Origin: JAPLJQ01 sp037143735
GTDB taxonomy: Bacteria; Desulfobacterota; Syntrophia; Syntrophales; UBA2185
DNA: 15,553 nucleotides
Assembly: GCA_037143735.1 (NCBI GenBank)
Contig: JBAWYD010000062.1
Coordinates: 1-15,553 of the forward strand
Direction: 5' to 3'
Each line of letters starts with the position of its first letter. Position 1 is the first letter of the stretch. Of this stretch, positions 1-6,249 are shown piece after piece. The notes under the pieces are model-generated. The model was not told the DNA's origin and did no database searches. It saw only the letters and a list, made by a program, of their open reading frames with translations. The translations under genes and the position numbers were made by a program.

Positions 1-42
1 TATTCACATATTGACCGATATGATGCCGAATTACTTAGAAGA

Positions 43-507
43 GTGAAAAAAAGAATCAAATATATTCATGACAAATTTATCAGCCTGAAGGGCGAACCCA
101 GGGCAATTGCTATGGGAATGGCCATCGGTGTGTTTGTCGGCGTTACGCCAACCATACCTTTCCACACGGTGCTGGTCATTTTAATTACTGTTCTGTTCAG
201 GCAAAATCTGACAGCTGCGTACCTTGGGACGTGGATCATTTCCAATCCAATTACTATTCCCTTTTTTTATTTCATTCAGTACGAAATTGGCCATCACCTT
301 CTGCGAACCGCATCATATGATTTCAATTTCTCCGATCTGTCCTTACAGTACATCATAAATCTTGGGTGGCATATTGCCTTTCCTCTTCTCCTTGGAGGCA
401 TTATGATGGCTCCCTTATTTGCCGTCCCCGCCTATTTTATTACCCATCACGCAATTATAACAATCAGAAAAAGTATGAACCATGACAACGCCGAGAAAAA
501 TTCTTGA
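43..507 (+). CDS. DUF2062 family membrane protein (possibly 5' partial)
   Basis: This is a small integral membrane protein of the DUF2062 family, whose biochemical role is not established. The segment with GEPRAIAMGMAIGVFVGVTP near residues 17-36 is the typical family signature: a charged N-terminus with a G-x-P-x-x-I-A-x-G entry into the first hydrophobic stretch. Hydrophobic segments lie near residues 22-52, 57-80 and 104-138, and the tail is short and charged. The GTG at 43 has only a weak purine-rich stretch before it. The same frame is open back to base 1, reading YSHIDRYDAELLRR, so the true start may lie upstream of the window. The 3' end overlaps rsmA by 26 bases, which suggests translational coupling. 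The family call is fairly secure; the start is not. Confidence 0.8.
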   Translation: MKKRIKYIHDKFISLKGEPRAIAMGMAIGVFVGVTPTIPFHTVLVILITVLFRQNLTAAYLGTWIISNPITIPFFYFIQYEIGHHLLRTASYDFNFSDLSLQYIINLGWHIAFPLLLGGIMMAPLFAVPAYFITHHAIITIRKSMNHDNAEKNS

Positions 508-1333
508 AAGTAGGGGAATACGTCCCCTTAAGCGCCTGGGCCAGTCATTTTTAGGAGATCGGAATGTCATTAGCAAAATAATCAGCATTCTTGATATCCT
601 TTGCGATGATGTGGTTATAGAAATCGGTGCCGGCGTTGGGATCATGACTGAAGAGATTGCAAGGTACGCAGGCAGAGTAATCGCCATTGAGATCGATCCA
701 TACATGGTGAAAATATTAAGAGAGAGGCTTAAAGATTATTTAAATGTCGAAATTGTGCACGCCGATATACTTGCTTTTGATTTTTCGTCGGTAAAACATA
801 GCTTGACGAATAAAAAAGTAAAGGTTATCGGAAACATTCCTTATTACATCTCTTCGCAGATATTGTTTCGATTAATTGATTATCGAAGCGATATATCGTG
901 CATGATTCTCATGTTTCAAAAAGAACTTGCTGATAGGCTTACTGCCGGTCCCGGTACAAGAAAATACGGAATTCCTTCAGTGATAGTTGACATGTATACT
1001 ATCTGTACACGCGAAATGATCATTCCCGGAGACTGTTTTTATCCTGCACCGAAGATCATATCAGCCGTGCTCAAGATGGTTGTTCGCGACACACCGCAGA
1101 TCGATTTAAAAGATCATGAATTATTCTTTAAAATCGTGAGGATTTCTTTCTCAAAAAGAAGAAAGACACTCTTAAACAATCTCAGGAGTCTAACAAGGCA
1201 GGGATATACCGAAAAAGATATAAATCAGGCGCTTCAGATTTCCGGAATTGACGGCAGCAGAAGAGGGGAAACACTGTCCACGGAGGAACTTGGCACACTG
1301 AGCAATGCCTTTTTATTGGTAAAATATTCTTGA
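482..1333 (+). CDS. rsmA: 16S rRNA (adenine1518-N6/adenine1519-N6)-dimethyltransferase RsmA (KsgA)
   Basis: RsmA dimethylates two adjacent adenosines in the 3'-terminal hairpin of 16S rRNA, using SAM, late in 30S subunit assembly. The 283-residue length is normal. The N-terminus carries KRLGQSFL (17-24), a variant of the family's GQNFL. Motif I is IEIGAGVGIMTEEIA (46-60), followed by the acidic ribose-binding region AIEIDPY (68-74). The catalytic motif IV is NIPYYISS (118-125). The C-terminal helical domain carries the usual F-S-x-R-R-K-T-L-x-N-N-L sequence. The ATG at 482 lies inside the end of the DUF2062 gene and has only a weak ribosome site, so coupling to the upstream gene is likely. 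The next gene, panC, is 138 bases downstream behind its own promoter-like site. Confidence 0.96.
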   Translation: MTTPRKILESRGIRPLKRLGQSFLGDRNVISKIISILDILCDDVVIEIGAGVGIMTEEIARYAGRVIAIEIDPYMVKILRERLKDYLNVEIVHADILAFDFSSVKHSLTNKKVKVIGNIPYYISSQILFRLIDYRSDISCMILMFQKELADRLTAGPGTRKYGIPSVIVDMYTICTREMIIPGDCFYPAPKIISAVLKMVVRDTPQIDLKDHELFFKIVRISFSKRRKTLLNNLRSLTRQGYTEKDINQALQISGIDGSRRGETLSTEELGTLSNAFLLVKYS

Positions 1334-1358
1334 CAAGAATCGTTATTTTTGATAAGTA
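1330..1358 (+). promoter_or_regulatory. Candidate promoter for panC-panD
   Basis: A perfect -35 hexamer TTGACA (1330-1335) overlaps the rsmA stop codon. A -10-like stretch GATAAGTA follows at 1351-1358. GATAAG matches TATAAT at four of six positions with a short 15-base spacer; TAAGTA gives the standard 17-base spacer with a poorer match. Transcription from here would start near 1363-1366 and give a leader of about 105 bases before panC, containing the whole attenuator-like structure. The call rests on consensus matching only. Confidence 0.5.
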
Positions 1359-1395
1359 GCGCCAACCGCTTGGATCCGGAAACATCGTGGACTGA

Positions 1396-1465
1396 GACGG
1401 GAGGTTTTTAGTGAAGTCGACATGCGAAATCATTAACCTCTCGTCCCGGGACGAAGAGGTTTTTT
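1396..1465 (+). promoter_or_regulatory. Attenuator / riboswitch-like expression platform upstream of panC
   Basis: Three segments can form two exclusive hairpins. Segment A is GACGGGAGGTT (1396-1406), B is AACCTCTCGTC (1435-1445) and C is GACGAAGAGGTT (1450-1461). A and B can pair over 11 positions with one G-U wobble. B and C pair over 11 positions with a single bulged A and a CCGG loop, directly followed by six Ts. A resembles C, as expected when an antiterminator competes with a terminator. C also contains AAGAGG, the likely ribosome site of panC, so the B:C hairpin could also hide translation initiation. The upstream stretch (about 1361-1395) would be the sensing part; it includes a small CCAA/TTGG hairpin. 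A conserved RNA called the pan motif is known upstream of pantothenate genes in Firmicutes, Chloroflexi and Deltaproteobacteria. I could not verify that this leader belongs to it. Confidence 0.65.
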
Positions 1466-1485
1466 ATTTCTATGAAGATCATTGA
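1411..1485 (+). CDS. Possible leader peptide ORF (24 aa) overlapping the panC start
   Basis: A GTG at 1411 stands six bases after a strong ribosome-binding sequence GGGAGG (1399-1404) and opens a 24-codon frame that runs through the terminator hairpin. It ends with TGA at 1483-1485, just inside panC. The predicted peptide has no run of a regulatory amino acid. If translated, ribosomes would unfold the B:C hairpin and could couple to panC translation. The ribosome site coincides with segment A of the attenuator, so it may simply be a pairing element and the frame fortuitous. Confidence 0.25.
   Translation: MKSTCEIINLSSRDEEVFYFYEDH
1435..1465 (+). terminator. Conditional intrinsic terminator in the panC leader
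   Basis: The hairpin has AACCTCT and CGTC on the 5' side, a CCGG loop, and GACG, a bulged A and AGAGGTT on the 3' side. TTTTTT follows at 1460-1465. It lies only seven bases before the panC start, so it would abort panC-panD transcription unless the alternative A:B pairing forms. Confidence 0.65.
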
Positions 1486-2329
1486 ACATATAATTGAAAT
1501 ACTTGCATTTTCAGAATCTCTGAGATTGAAGGGTCAGAGAATCGTCTTTGTTCCCACCATGGGTTATTTTCATGACGGACACCTCTCTCTCATGAGAGAA
1601 GGCAGAAAACGGGGAGATTGTTTGATCATCAGCATATACGTCAACCCGACGCAGTTTGGTCCCGGTGAAGATTTCGAAAAATATCCGAGAGATTTTGAAA
1701 AAGATAAACATCTTGCTCACGGTGTTGGAGTAGATGTAATTTTTTATCCGAAAAATACTGAGATGTATCCGTCAGATTTTCAGACGTATGTAAACGTTGA
1801 AAAGGTGACACAGAATCTCTGCGGAGCGTCGAGGCACGGACATTTTAAAGGAGTCACTACGGTCTGCACAAAGCTGTTTAACCTTGTTAAACCTCATGTT
1901 GCCGTTTTTGGTAGAAAGGATTTCCAGCAATTTGTTGCCATCAAGCAGATGGTGCAAGATCTGAATATGGACATTGAGATCGTTGGAATGCCGACGGCAA
2001 GGGAAGAAGATGGTCTGGCAATGAGTTCGAGGAACGTTTATCTCAAGGAAGAAGAAAGAAAATCAGCCCTGAGTCTCAGTCGTTCCCTGAAGTTGGCAAA
2101 GGACATGTATGAAGGAGGAGAGCGAAACGCTGCCGTGATTCTGCATGAAGTAAAGAAATACATTGAAGGACATGCATCTACAAGGATAGATTATACAAAA
2201 ATCTGTGACGCAACTACACTTGAAAATATTGACCAACTTGAGGGAGATGCGGTTCTGGCTCTCGCCGTCAGGATAGGTTCGACAAGACTGATTGATAATT
2301 ATGTGTTCGGAGATGTTCTCCCCATATAA
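1472..2329 (+). CDS. panC: Pantothenate synthetase (pantoate--beta-alanine ligase)
   Basis: PanC condenses pantoate with beta-alanine, using ATP through a pantoyl-adenylate, to give pantothenate, the precursor of coenzyme A. It is a cytoplasmic enzyme of the nucleotidyltransferase superfamily. The HIGH-type ATP motif is within FVPTMGYFHDGHLSL (26-40), with H34 and H37. Further signatures are YVNPTQFGPGEDFEKYPR (56-73), VFGRKDFQQ (145-153) and the KMSKS-like GLAMSSRN (181-188). Its 285-residue length is normal. The AAGAGG ribosome site (1454-1459) lies in the 3' arm of the leader terminator with a long 12-base spacing. The gene is followed after 44 bases by panD, which supplies its beta-alanine substrate. 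panB is not in the window. Confidence 0.97.
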   Translation: MKIIEHIIEILAFSESLRLKGQRIVFVPTMGYFHDGHLSLMREGRKRGDCLIISIYVNPTQFGPGEDFEKYPRDFEKDKHLAHGVGVDVIFYPKNTEMYPSDFQTYVNVEKVTQNLCGASRHGHFKGVTTVCTKLFNLVKPHVAVFGRKDFQQFVAIKQMVQDLNMDIEIVGMPTAREEDGLAMSSRNVYLKEEERKSALSLSRSLKLAKDMYEGGERNAAVILHEVKKYIEGHASTRIDYTKICDATTLENIDQLEGDAVLALAVRIGSTRLIDNYVFGDVLPI

Positions 2330-2336
2330 AATGCTG

Positions 2337-2352
2337 GAAGAATATTTTCTTC
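2337..2352 (+). other. Small hairpin between panC and panD
   Basis: GAAGAA, a TATT loop and TTCTTC form a perfect six-pair hairpin just before the panD ribosome site. There is no T-run after it, so it is not a clear terminator. It may affect message stability or panD translation, or have no role. Confidence 0.35.
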
Positions 2353-2373
2353 GGAGAGAAAGGTAAATTCAGC

Positions 2374-2730
2374 ATGCAAAGATTTATGTTAAAATCAAAA
2401 ATTCACAGGGCTGCCGTAACAGATGCTGATCTGCATTATGAAGGAAGTATAACGATCGATGAGACGCTGATGGATGCTGCGGATATTCTGCCTTATGAAA
2501 AAGTGAATATTTACAATGTCTCGAACGGCGAAAGATTTTCCACCTATGTCATAAAAGGCAAGCGGGATTCAGGCGTTATATGCGTCAACGGAGCTGCGGC
2601 CTGGAAAGCTTCCAAAGGCGACATTGTTATCATTGCAAGCTATGCCATAATTGATGACCAATCGATTAAGAAATGGTCACCTAAATGCGTTTTTCTTGAC
2701 GAACGAAACAGTATCAAAACTCTGACGTAA
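2374..2730 (+). CDS. panD: Aspartate 1-decarboxylase (pyruvoyl-dependent)
   Basis: PanD decarboxylates L-aspartate to beta-alanine, the substrate of PanC encoded just upstream. The proenzyme cleaves itself between Gly24 and Ser25 to create the pyruvoyl cofactor. Both residues are present in HYEGS (21-25). K9 and H11 (SKIHR), Y22, R54, T57 and Y58 (ERFSTY), and the NGAAA element (72-76) are conserved at the positions known from the E. coli enzyme. The length of 118 residues is slightly below the usual 120-130 but complete. A ribosome site AAAGG (2359-2363) stands 10 bases before the ATG. The gene forms an operon with panC and is followed by a strong terminator. Confidence 0.97.
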   Translation: MQRFMLKSKIHRAAVTDADLHYEGSITIDETLMDAADILPYEKVNIYNVSNGERFSTYVIKGKRDSGVICVNGAAAWKASKGDIVIIASYAIIDDQSIKKWSPKCVFLDERNSIKTLT

Positions 2731-2743
2731 ACTAACGGTAAGG

Positions 2744-2798
2744 AACGGGACAACAAAGCAGGGGCGGGGTGCCAGTGCGCACTTTGCCCGTTTTTTTT
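2744..2798 (+). terminator. Intrinsic terminator after panD
   Basis: AACGGG (2744-2749) pairs with CCCGTT (2787-2792). After a small bulge, CAAAG pairs with CTTTG, and GTGC/GCAC can extend the apex. Eight Ts (2791-2798) follow. It closes the panC-panD transcription unit. Confidence 0.75.
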
Positions 2799-2802
2799 CT
2801 AA

Positions 2803-2831
2803 TTGAAATGGCAAAGGTTTTCTGTTATCTA
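2803..2831 (+). promoter_or_regulatory. Weak promoter candidate for the DUF502-metK-ahcY operon
   Basis: TTGAAA (2803-2808) and TATCTA (2826-2831) are separated by 17 bases in the only gap between the panD terminator and the next gene. The -10 match is poor. A promoter is expected here because the terminator isolates the downstream operon, but its exact position is uncertain. Confidence 0.3.
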
Positions 2832-2871
2832 TTCCTGCGCTTTTAAAATGGGATGAAGGGTCTGGCAGAAC

Positions 2872-3522
2872 TTGAAAAGCAAACTTAAAAAGATATTTAT
2901 TACGGGACTTGCCGTCATCATTCCCATAGGGCTGACCCTCTACATCCTTGTTTTCCTCATTGACACGATGGATAATCTTTTGAAAATTGTCCCCATAAGA
3001 TATCAGCCGGAAGTATTGCTCGGGTTTCGGATACCGGGGCTGGGCGTTATTGTTACCGTCATTTTGATATTTATATGCGGGCTTATAACAAAAAGTTATT
3101 TTGGCTATAAAATTGTAAGCTCTGGCGAAGATCTTGTGGATAAGATTCCTTTTGTAAGGAGTATCTACCAGTCAATCAAACAGGTTTCTGACAGCATGTT
3201 TACGGACAGGCTTAGCGGTTTCAAAAAAGTCGTCCTGGTAGAGTTTCCCAGGAAAGGTATATATACGCTCGGTTTCGTAACGGGCGTGCCGGGGCCGGAG
3301 ATTCGATCAAAAGTAGGGCAGAATGGTATCAGCGTATTTTTACCGACGACACCCAATCCAACATCAGGATATCTTGTAATTTTGCCAGAGGATGATCTGA
3401 TTCAGGTGGACATGTCGGTAGAAGAAGCATTGACCTATATCATTTCCGTCGGTATTGTGACGGCGTCGGACCGCTTGAAGAAAAGAGAAAAATTGTCAGT
3501 TTCAAATAATGATACAAAATAG
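2872..3522 (+). CDS. DUF502 family membrane protein
   Basis: A 216-residue inner-membrane protein of the DUF502 family, for which I know no proven biochemical function. The N-terminus KSKLKKIFITGLAVIIPIGL leads into a first membrane segment (about 8-30). A second follows at about 51-74, and the rest is a soluble domain with PFVRSIYQSIKQV (98-110) and FPRKGIYTLGFVTG (125-138), a pattern typical of the family. The start is TTG at 2872, preceded by AAGGG (2856-2860) at 11 bases; a stop codon at 2854-2856 in the same frame rules out an upstream start beyond that. Only 23 bases separate it from metK, so it is probably the first gene of that operon. Whether it functions in SAM metabolism is unknown; the link may be transcriptional only. 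Confidence 0.82.
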   Translation: MKSKLKKIFITGLAVIIPIGLTLYILVFLIDTMDNLLKIVPIRYQPEVLLGFRIPGLGVIVTVILIFICGLITKSYFGYKIVSSGEDLVDKIPFVRSIYQSIKQVSDSMFTDRLSGFKKVVLVEFPRKGIYTLGFVTGVPGPEIRSKVGQNGISVFLPTTPNPTSGYLVILPEDDLIQVDMSVEEALTYIISVGIVTASDRLKKREKLSVSNNDTK

Positions 3523-3545
3523 AGTAATTAAAAAAGGAGAAACAT

Positions 3546-4724
3546 ATGCAAATAACATCTGAAAGCGTAAAAGTAGGACATCCGGATATCGTGTGCGATT
3601 CAATCGCAGCTAATATTATTGCGGCAATTCTCGATGAGGAGCATAAAATCGGTATGAATGTGGAAAACATGCCCCACTGCGGCCTTGAAGTATTCCTTGG
3701 AAAAGGTATTTGTATCGTAGGTGGAGAGGTTGCCACCCGGGTTTATGTGGATATAGAAAAGATAATTCGGGCAACAGTCCTTGCTCTCGGTTACTGTGAT
3801 TATCGTTTAGGACTCAACGGGAATTCAATGGGTATTCTCAATACAATAATCCCGCAATCGCCGGATATCAACATCGGTACGCGGGCAGATCTTGGAAAAT
3901 ATAAGGAAATTGGTGCAGGAGATCAAGGAATTATTTACGGGTTTGCCTGCGACGAGACGCCTGAACTGCTCCCCCTTCCTTACGTACTGGCAAACAGAAT
4001 GATGCGGGCGTTTGAAAACTGCGGGAAAGCGATATTTGCACCCGATGGTAAGGGACAGGTGACCGTTGAATACAGTGACGACGGGTTGCCCTTGCGGGCT
4101 GCTACGGTTCTCATGTCGAATGCGATTGATTATCGAGAGGTTTCTGACGGGGCTAAAACCGGGATAGAGCCGCAGGCGAGACAAATTGCCATGGATTGCC
4201 TGAAGGATTGGGTGGATGAAAAAACGGTATTTCTATTCAACCCTACCGGGGAATGGCAGTCCATTAATTCATGCAGTGCCGCCGATTCGGGCGTAACGGG
4301 TCGAAAGCTCGTGGTCCAGCTGTATGGCGGGTATCCGGGTGCTCAAATCGGTGGCGGGGCGATCGTAAACAAATCGCCTGAAAAGGTTGATTGTTCCGCG
4401 GCCCTAGGAGCCAGATACGTTTCCAAGAACATCGTTGCTTCGGGACTTGCAAAAAAATGTGCCATTCAACTCGCCTATGCGATCGGTATCGCAAGACCCA
4501 TTTCCATTTATGTTAATACTTTTGGGACAGGGGTCATTTCTAATAATAAACTGGCCGTTATCATTGAGGAGTATTTTGATTTGTCACCGAGGGGTTTGAT
4601 AGAGAAGTTTGATCTATTGAATGGAAATACATACAGAAAATTGCCCAAAACCCTTTTTCTCGATGACTATGAATGGGAAAAGACAGACATGGTGGAAGCG
4701 TTAAAACGGGCCGTATCCATATAA
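3546..4724 (+). CDS. metK: Methionine adenosyltransferase (SAM synthetase), divergent form
   Basis: This enzyme makes S-adenosylmethionine from methionine and ATP, releasing phosphate and pyrophosphate. Its 392-residue length is typical. Conserved family landmarks are TSESVKVGHPD (4-14, with the catalytic-site His of GHPD), VGGEV (58-62), QSPDINIG (104-111), GAGDQG (123-128), APDGKGQV (165-172), DSGVTGRK (247-254) and KSPEKVD (276-282). The first K of the last element and the RK pair match phosphate-binding residues known from E. coli MetK. The sequence departs from the usual form in several places: GGGAIVNKS replaces the near-universal GGGAFSGKD, the His before GGG is replaced by Ile, and VDCSAAL replaces VDRSAAY. 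A good ribosome site AAGGAG precedes the ATG. ahcY follows after 19 bases. I expect an active enzyme. Confidence 0.92.
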   Translation: MQITSESVKVGHPDIVCDSIAANIIAAILDEEHKIGMNVENMPHCGLEVFLGKGICIVGGEVATRVYVDIEKIIRATVLALGYCDYRLGLNGNSMGILNTIIPQSPDINIGTRADLGKYKEIGAGDQGIIYGFACDETPELLPLPYVLANRMMRAFENCGKAIFAPDGKGQVTVEYSDDGLPLRAATVLMSNAIDYREVSDGAKTGIEPQARQIAMDCLKDWVDEKTVFLFNPTGEWQSINSCSAADSGVTGRKLVVQLYGGYPGAQIGGGAIVNKSPEKVDCSAALGARYVSKNIVASGLAKKCAIQLAYAIGIARPISIYVNTFGTGVISNNKLAVIIEEYFDLSPRGLIEKFDLLNGNTYRKLPKTLFLDDYEWEKTDMVEALKRAVSI

Positions 4725-4743
4725 ATTCCTTATGGAGGATCAG

Positions 4744-6168
4744 ATGAAATATCTCAAGTTGGATAAGAAAGTAAAATATAAAGTTGCTGATATCAGCCTT
4801 GCCCAATGGGGTCGAAAAGAAATGGACCTTTCAAAAAATGAAATGCCCGGGTTGATGGCTGTGCGTGAAAAATATGGTCGAAGTAAACCTTTGAAGGGAT
4901 TAAGGGTCATGGGAAGTCTTCATATGACCATTCAGACGGCAATGCTCATAGAGACGCTGAAAGAGCTTGGCGCCGATCTCCGATGGGCTTCCTGCAATAT
5001 ATTTTCGACACAGGATCATGCCGCTGCTGCCATAGCGAAAGCCGGGTCGGCTGCCGTCTTTGCCTGGAAGGGAGAATCCCTTGAAGAATACTGGTGGTGC
5101 ACGGAGCAGGCCCTGACCTGGCCTGATGGTTCCGGACCTCATCTGATAGTTGATGACGGCGGTGATGCGACCCTTTTCATCCATGAAGGCGTCAAAGTTG
5201 AAAACAACCCGAAATTGCTGGAGAAGGAGTATGAACACCGGGAGTTTCAGATCATCATGGACCGGATAGGGCGAAGTCTGAAGCGGGATCCTCAGCACTG
5301 GCACAAAATGGCCGCGGAGATTATAGGTGTTTCTGAAGAAACAACGACAGGCGTTTGCAGACTTTATCAGATGGCGGATAAAGGAGAGCTTTTATTTCCG
5401 GCTATAAACGTCAATAATTCCATAACAAAATCGAAATTCGACAATTTGTATGGATGCCGGGAATCCCTTGCAGACGGAATAAAACGGGCGACAGATATCA
5501 TGGTGGCAGGGAAAAAGGTCGTTGTATGCGGCTATGGAGATGTCGGAAAAGGGTCTGCTCAGTCCATGCGGGGGTTCGGAGCCCGTGTCATTATTACCGA
5601 AATAGACCCGATTTGTGCTCTCCAGGCGGCCATGGAAGGATATGAAGTAAAAACCCTGGAAGAGGTTGTTTCGGAGGCGGATATTTTTATTACTGCGACC
5701 GGTTGCTTCAACGTCATTTCTGGGAAGCACATGGAAAAGATGAAGGATGAGGCAATTGTCTGCAATATCGGTCACTTCGATAGCGAAATAGATATGCAGT
5801 ATCTCGAAAAAAATAAATTCTGCAAAAAGATGAATATCAAACTTCAGGTAGATAAATGGACGCTAAAATCCGGTCGCTCCATTGTCGTCCTTGCCGAGGG
5901 TAGACTCGTGAATCTCGGATGTGCAACCGGTCATCCCAGTTTTGTCATGAGCAACAGTTTTACAAATCAGTGTCTCGCCCAGATTGAACTGGCAACACGG
6001 AAATACAAGCCCGGTGTTTATACCCTGCCGAAGAAACTTGATGAAGAGGTGGCAAGGCTTCATCTGGATCGACTCGGAGCAAAACTGACAACATTGACAA
6101 AACAGCAGGCGGATTATCTGGGCATTCCCGTGGATGGACCATTTAAACCGGAGTATTACCGATATTAA
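4744..6168 (+). CDS. ahcY: Adenosylhomocysteinase (SAH hydrolase), long form
   Basis: AhcY reversibly hydrolyses S-adenosylhomocysteine to adenosine and homocysteine using tightly bound NAD, relieving product inhibition of methyltransferases. The ATG at 4744 is chosen because GGAGG (4734-4738) sits just before it; an ATG at 4732 overlaps that site and would have none. This gives 474 residues. Visible signatures are GSLHMTIQTAMLIETL (57-72), VDDGGDATLFIHEG (136-149), the substrate region around INVNNSITKSKFDN (221-234), the NAD loop GYGDVGKG (263-270), NIGHFDSEIDM and the C-terminal KPEYYRY. The stretch at about 151-190 is the roughly 40-residue insertion of the long-form enzymes. Co-transcription with metK joins SAM synthesis and SAH removal, serving the several SAM users in this window and the cell at large. 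Confidence 0.97.
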   Translation: MKYLKLDKKVKYKVADISLAQWGRKEMDLSKNEMPGLMAVREKYGRSKPLKGLRVMGSLHMTIQTAMLIETLKELGADLRWASCNIFSTQDHAAAAIAKAGSAAVFAWKGESLEEYWWCTEQALTWPDGSGPHLIVDDGGDATLFIHEGVKVENNPKLLEKEYEHREFQIIMDRIGRSLKRDPQHWHKMAAEIIGVSEETTTGVCRLYQMADKGELLFPAINVNNSITKSKFDNLYGCRESLADGIKRATDIMVAGKKVVVCGYGDVGKGSAQSMRGFGARVIITEIDPICALQAAMEGYEVKTLEEVVSEADIFITATGCFNVISGKHMEKMKDEAIVCNIGHFDSEIDMQYLEKNKFCKKMNIKLQVDKWTLKSGRSIVVLAEGRLVNLGCATGHPSFVMSNSFTNQCLAQIELATRKYKPGVYTLPKKLDEEVARLHLDRLGAKLTTLTKQQADYLGIPVDGPFKPEYYRY

Positions 6169-6182
6169 TCAGTGACCAACGG

Positions 6183-6249
6183 TCAGGGATGAGGGGATAG
6201 CCATACATACTTCTCTAAAACGGACATCTATTCCCGAATCCCTGATTTT
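6183..6249 (+). terminator. Long hairpin terminator between ahcY and convergent lptG
   Basis: TCAGGGAT (6183-6190) pairs perfectly with ATCCCTGA (6238-6245). The inner segment GGGGATAG (6193-6200) pairs with CTATTCCC (6228-6235), with one G-U. The two stems are separated by a symmetric GA/GA internal loop. TTTT follows at 6246-6249, so it best terminates + strand transcription from ahcY. The - strand side has no T-run. A separate small hairpin, TGACC-AAC-GGTCA (6173-6185), partly overlaps it. Confidence 0.6.

Noticed and set aside
1391..1404. CTGAGA in the panC leader, as in TPP riboswitches
   Set aside because: The second conserved TPP element and the surrounding helices are missing, and the downstream genes are not for thiamine.
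3825..4184. Antisense open frames inside metK, ahcY and other genes
   Set aside because: They are opposite strong conserved genes, show no recognisable protein family and have low-complexity or atypical composition.
4732..4743. Upstream ATG for ahcY
   Set aside because: It overlaps the GGAGG that should serve as ribosome site for the ATG at 4744 and would have none itself.
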